From: UKL13-2 sp031370625
GTDB lineage: Bacteria; Pseudomonadota; Gammaproteobacteria; Burkholderiales; Usitatibacteraceae
Assembly (NCBI GenBank): GCA_031370625.1
Contig: JANMQR010000424.1
Coordinates: forward strand, 1 to 6,257
Length of the DNA: 6,257 nt
Direction: 5' to 3'
Of this stretch, positions 4,809 to 6,257 are shown piece by piece. The translations under genes and the position numbers were made by a program. The notes beneath the pieces were generated by a model that was not told the origin of the DNA, did no database searches, and worked only from the letters and a program-made list of their open reading frames with translations. The number at the start of each line of letters is the position of its first letter. The stretch's first letter is position 1.

Positions 4809-5612
4809 ATGACAACAGCCGCAGAAAGATTTGTTTCAGTAGAAAACGTCGGCATGGAATTCGACACCAAACGCGGCCGCTTCGAGGCGCTGCGCAATAT
4901 CAATCTCACCGTTGAACAAGGCGAGTTTATAACGCTGATCGGCCATTCCGGCTGCGGCAAATCAACATTGCTCAACATGGTCGCCGGTCTGCTTTACCCC
5001 ACCATGGGCGCCGTGATTTGCGATAACCGCGAAGTAAAAGGTGCGGGGCCAGATCGCGGTGTTGTGTTTCAAAATCATTCGCTACTGCCGTGGCTGACGT
5101 GTTTTGATAATGTCTATCTCGCGGTGGAACGCGTATTTGCTGAGACAGAATCGAAATCGCAACTCAAAGATCGCACACAAAAAGCGCTCGATCTCGTTGG
5201 CCTCACCCACGCTGCACAAAAACATCCCGACGAAATTTCCGGTGGCATGAAACAACGCGTGGGAATTGCCCGTGCGCTGTCGATGGAGCCCAAGGTATTG
5301 TTGATGGATGAGCCGTTCGGCGCGCTGGATGCACTCACCCGAGCGCGCTTGCAAGATGAGCTGATGGTGATTGTCAAAGGCACCGGCAGCACCGTAATTA
5401 TGGTGACGCACGATGTCGATGAAGCAGTATTGCTGTCAGACCGGATCGTGATGATGACCAACGGGCCGTCAGCAACGATTGGGCAAATCGTGACAGTGGA
5501 TCTGGATCGTCCGCGTGATCGTTTGAAGCTGGTCGCGCATCCGAAATACATTGATTGCCGCCGCCAAGTGCTGGAATTTCTGTATCAAAAGCAGTTACGG
5601 CCTGCAGCATAA
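4809..5612 (+). CDS. nrtD: Nitrate ABC transporter, ATP-binding protein (NrtD/NasD type)
   Basis: A 267-residue cytoplasmic ATPase driving nitrate import through NrtB. The motifs are complete: Walker A GHSGCGKST (45-53), Q-loop Gln88, signature ISGGMKQR (143-150), Walker B VLLMDEPF (163-170), D-loop GALD (171-174) and H-loop His201. It is a single nucleotide-binding domain without the NrtA-like C-terminal half found in cyanobacterial NrtC, so it corresponds to NrtD or Klebsiella NasD; in proteobacterial annotation it is often called nrtC. AGGGA (4797-4801) overlaps the nrtB stop and stands 7 bases before ATG 4809, indicating tight operon coupling. A homodimer is expected. Confidence 0.92.
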   Translation: MTTAAERFVSVENVGMEFDTKRGRFEALRNINLTVEQGEFITLIGHSGCGKSTLLNMVAGLLYPTMGAVICDNREVKGAGPDRGVVFQNHSLLPWLTCFDNVYLAVERVFAETESKSQLKDRTQKALDLVGLTHAAQKHPDEISGGMKQRVGIARALSMEPKVLLMDEPFGALDALTRARLQDELMVIVKGTGSTVIMVTHDVDEAVLLSDRIVMMTNGPSATIGQIVTVDLDRPRDRLKLVAHPKYIDCRRQVLEFLYQKQLRPAA

Positions 5613-5636
5613 GTACGGCCACGAACTGCCTCCCGA

Positions 5637-6257
5637 ATGAACGAAACCAAATCAACATGTCCGTATTGCGGCGTCGGCTGCGGCGTCGTCATTGCAGCTG
5701 ATGGCGGCACGATTACTGGTGTGCGCGGTGATGAAAATCATCCCGCAAATTTTGGCAAGCTGTGCAGCAAAGGCTCTACCCTGCATTTAACGTTGAGCCC
5801 CAGCGCCCGCGCAACTTTTCCCGCGCTTCGCACCGAAAAAAACGTCGCACGCGAACGCGTATCGTGGGATGTAGCGCTCGATCATGCCGCAACAAAATTC
5901 GCTGACTCGATCGCCAAACACGGCGCAGACAGTGTGGCGTTCTACATTTCAGGCCAATTGCTGACCGAAGACTATTACGTTTTCAACAAACTCGCGAAGG
6001 GGCTCATCGGCACCAACAACGTCGATACCAATTCGCGGCTGTGCATGAGCTCTGCCGTGGCGGGCTACAAGGCCACATTGGGCGCGGATGCGCCGCCGTG
6101 TGCGTATGAGGACATTGATCACGCGGAATGTATTTTTATTGTCGGCTCGAATGCCGCCTATGCGCACCCGATTTTATTTCGGCGAATTGAGGCGGCACGC
6201 GCAAAAAACCCAAATTTGAAATTGATTGTGGCAGATCCGCGCCGCACCGAAACCGCG
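5637..6257 (+). CDS. nasA: Assimilatory nitrate reductase large subunit, N-terminal part (cut by window end)
   Basis: The 207 codons stay open to the last base, so the gene continues outside. It is a molybdenum bis-MGD enzyme of the DMSO reductase superfamily that reduces nitrate to nitrite in the cytoplasm. CPYCGVGC (8-15) plus Cys43 bind the [4Fe-4S] cluster, and Lys45 is the conserved electron-relay Lys. NSRLCMSSAVAGYK (132-145) carries Cys136, the expected Mo ligand; a Cys here and the LCMSSAVAGYK context fit NasA/NapA-type reductases better than formate dehydrogenase. No Tat signal precedes the Cys motif, which separates it from periplasmic NapA. ATG 5637 lies 24 bases after the transporter ATPase gene, with no clear ribosome binding site in the gap. 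It is probably cotranscribed with the transporter. Confidence 0.92.
   Translation, partial: MNETKSTCPYCGVGCGVVIAADGGTITGVRGDENHPANFGKLCSKGSTLHLTLSPSARATFPALRTEKNVARERVSWDVALDHAATKFADSIAKHGADSVAFYISGQLLTEDYYVFNKLAKGLIGTNNVDTNSRLCMSSAVAGYKATLGADAPPCAYEDIDHAECIFIVGSNAAYAHPILFRRIEAARAKNPNLKLIVADPRRTETA

Noticed and set aside
5637..6257. Formate dehydrogenase alpha subunit
   Set aside because: The Cys cluster is shared, but the Mo-ligand region NSRLCMSSAVAGYK and the nitrate transporter context favour NasA.
1..6257. Mobile element, CRISPR array or phage gene
   Set aside because: No transposase, terminal repeats, spaced direct repeats or integrase were seen. The only tandem repeat is the smpB tail, which has no unique spacers.

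Overview
The window looks like a chromosomal segment of a betaproteobacterium (moderate GC, roughly half). The evidence is the SmpB tail and the Tdk sequence (starting MAKLYF), a small stand-alone CbiX, and an ANTAR regulator beside a Tat-exported NrtA in a sigma-54/NtrC-type nitrate assimilation locus. There is no sign of phage, transposon or CRISPR. The exact family cannot be fixed from the sequence alone.

Left part (1-1200): the last 27 codons of smpB (trans-translation) end at 85. They are followed by two further tandem copies of the same 46-bp tail-coding segment, each ending in its own TAA and each in a different frame. Next comes tdk (thymidine kinase, TTG start). A 166-bp gap follows that can fold into two consecutive hairpins, and then a small GcrA-like helix-turn-helix protein, also with a TTG start. 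A convergent hairpin separates this from cbiX.

Right part (1201-6257) is a nitrate assimilation locus. A CbiX/SirB-type chelatase on the minus strand (probably for siroheme, the nitrite reductase cofactor) is divergent from nasT. nasT encodes an ANTAR-type RNA-binding antiterminator and has a near-perfect sigma-54 promoter. After nasT come a near-consensus NtrC site, a second near-perfect sigma-54 promoter, and a short leader. The leader has a hexaloop hairpin of the type ANTAR proteins bind, directly overlapping the 5' arm of a strong intrinsic terminator. Then come nrtA (Tat-exported nitrate binding protein), nrtB (permease), nrtD-like ATPase, and the start of nasA (assimilatory nitrate reductase, cut by the window end).

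Together this reads as a two-tier switch. Nitrogen limitation (NtrC plus sigma-54) starts transcription of both nasT and the nrt-nas operon. NasT then decides, probably according to nitrate/nitrite, whether polymerase passes the leader terminator. Two usual partners are absent from the window: NasS, the nitrate sensor that normally holds NasT, and nitrite reductase (nirBD). The most interesting observations are the very compact antiterminator at the extreme 5' end of the leader and the tandemly repeated SmpB tail.
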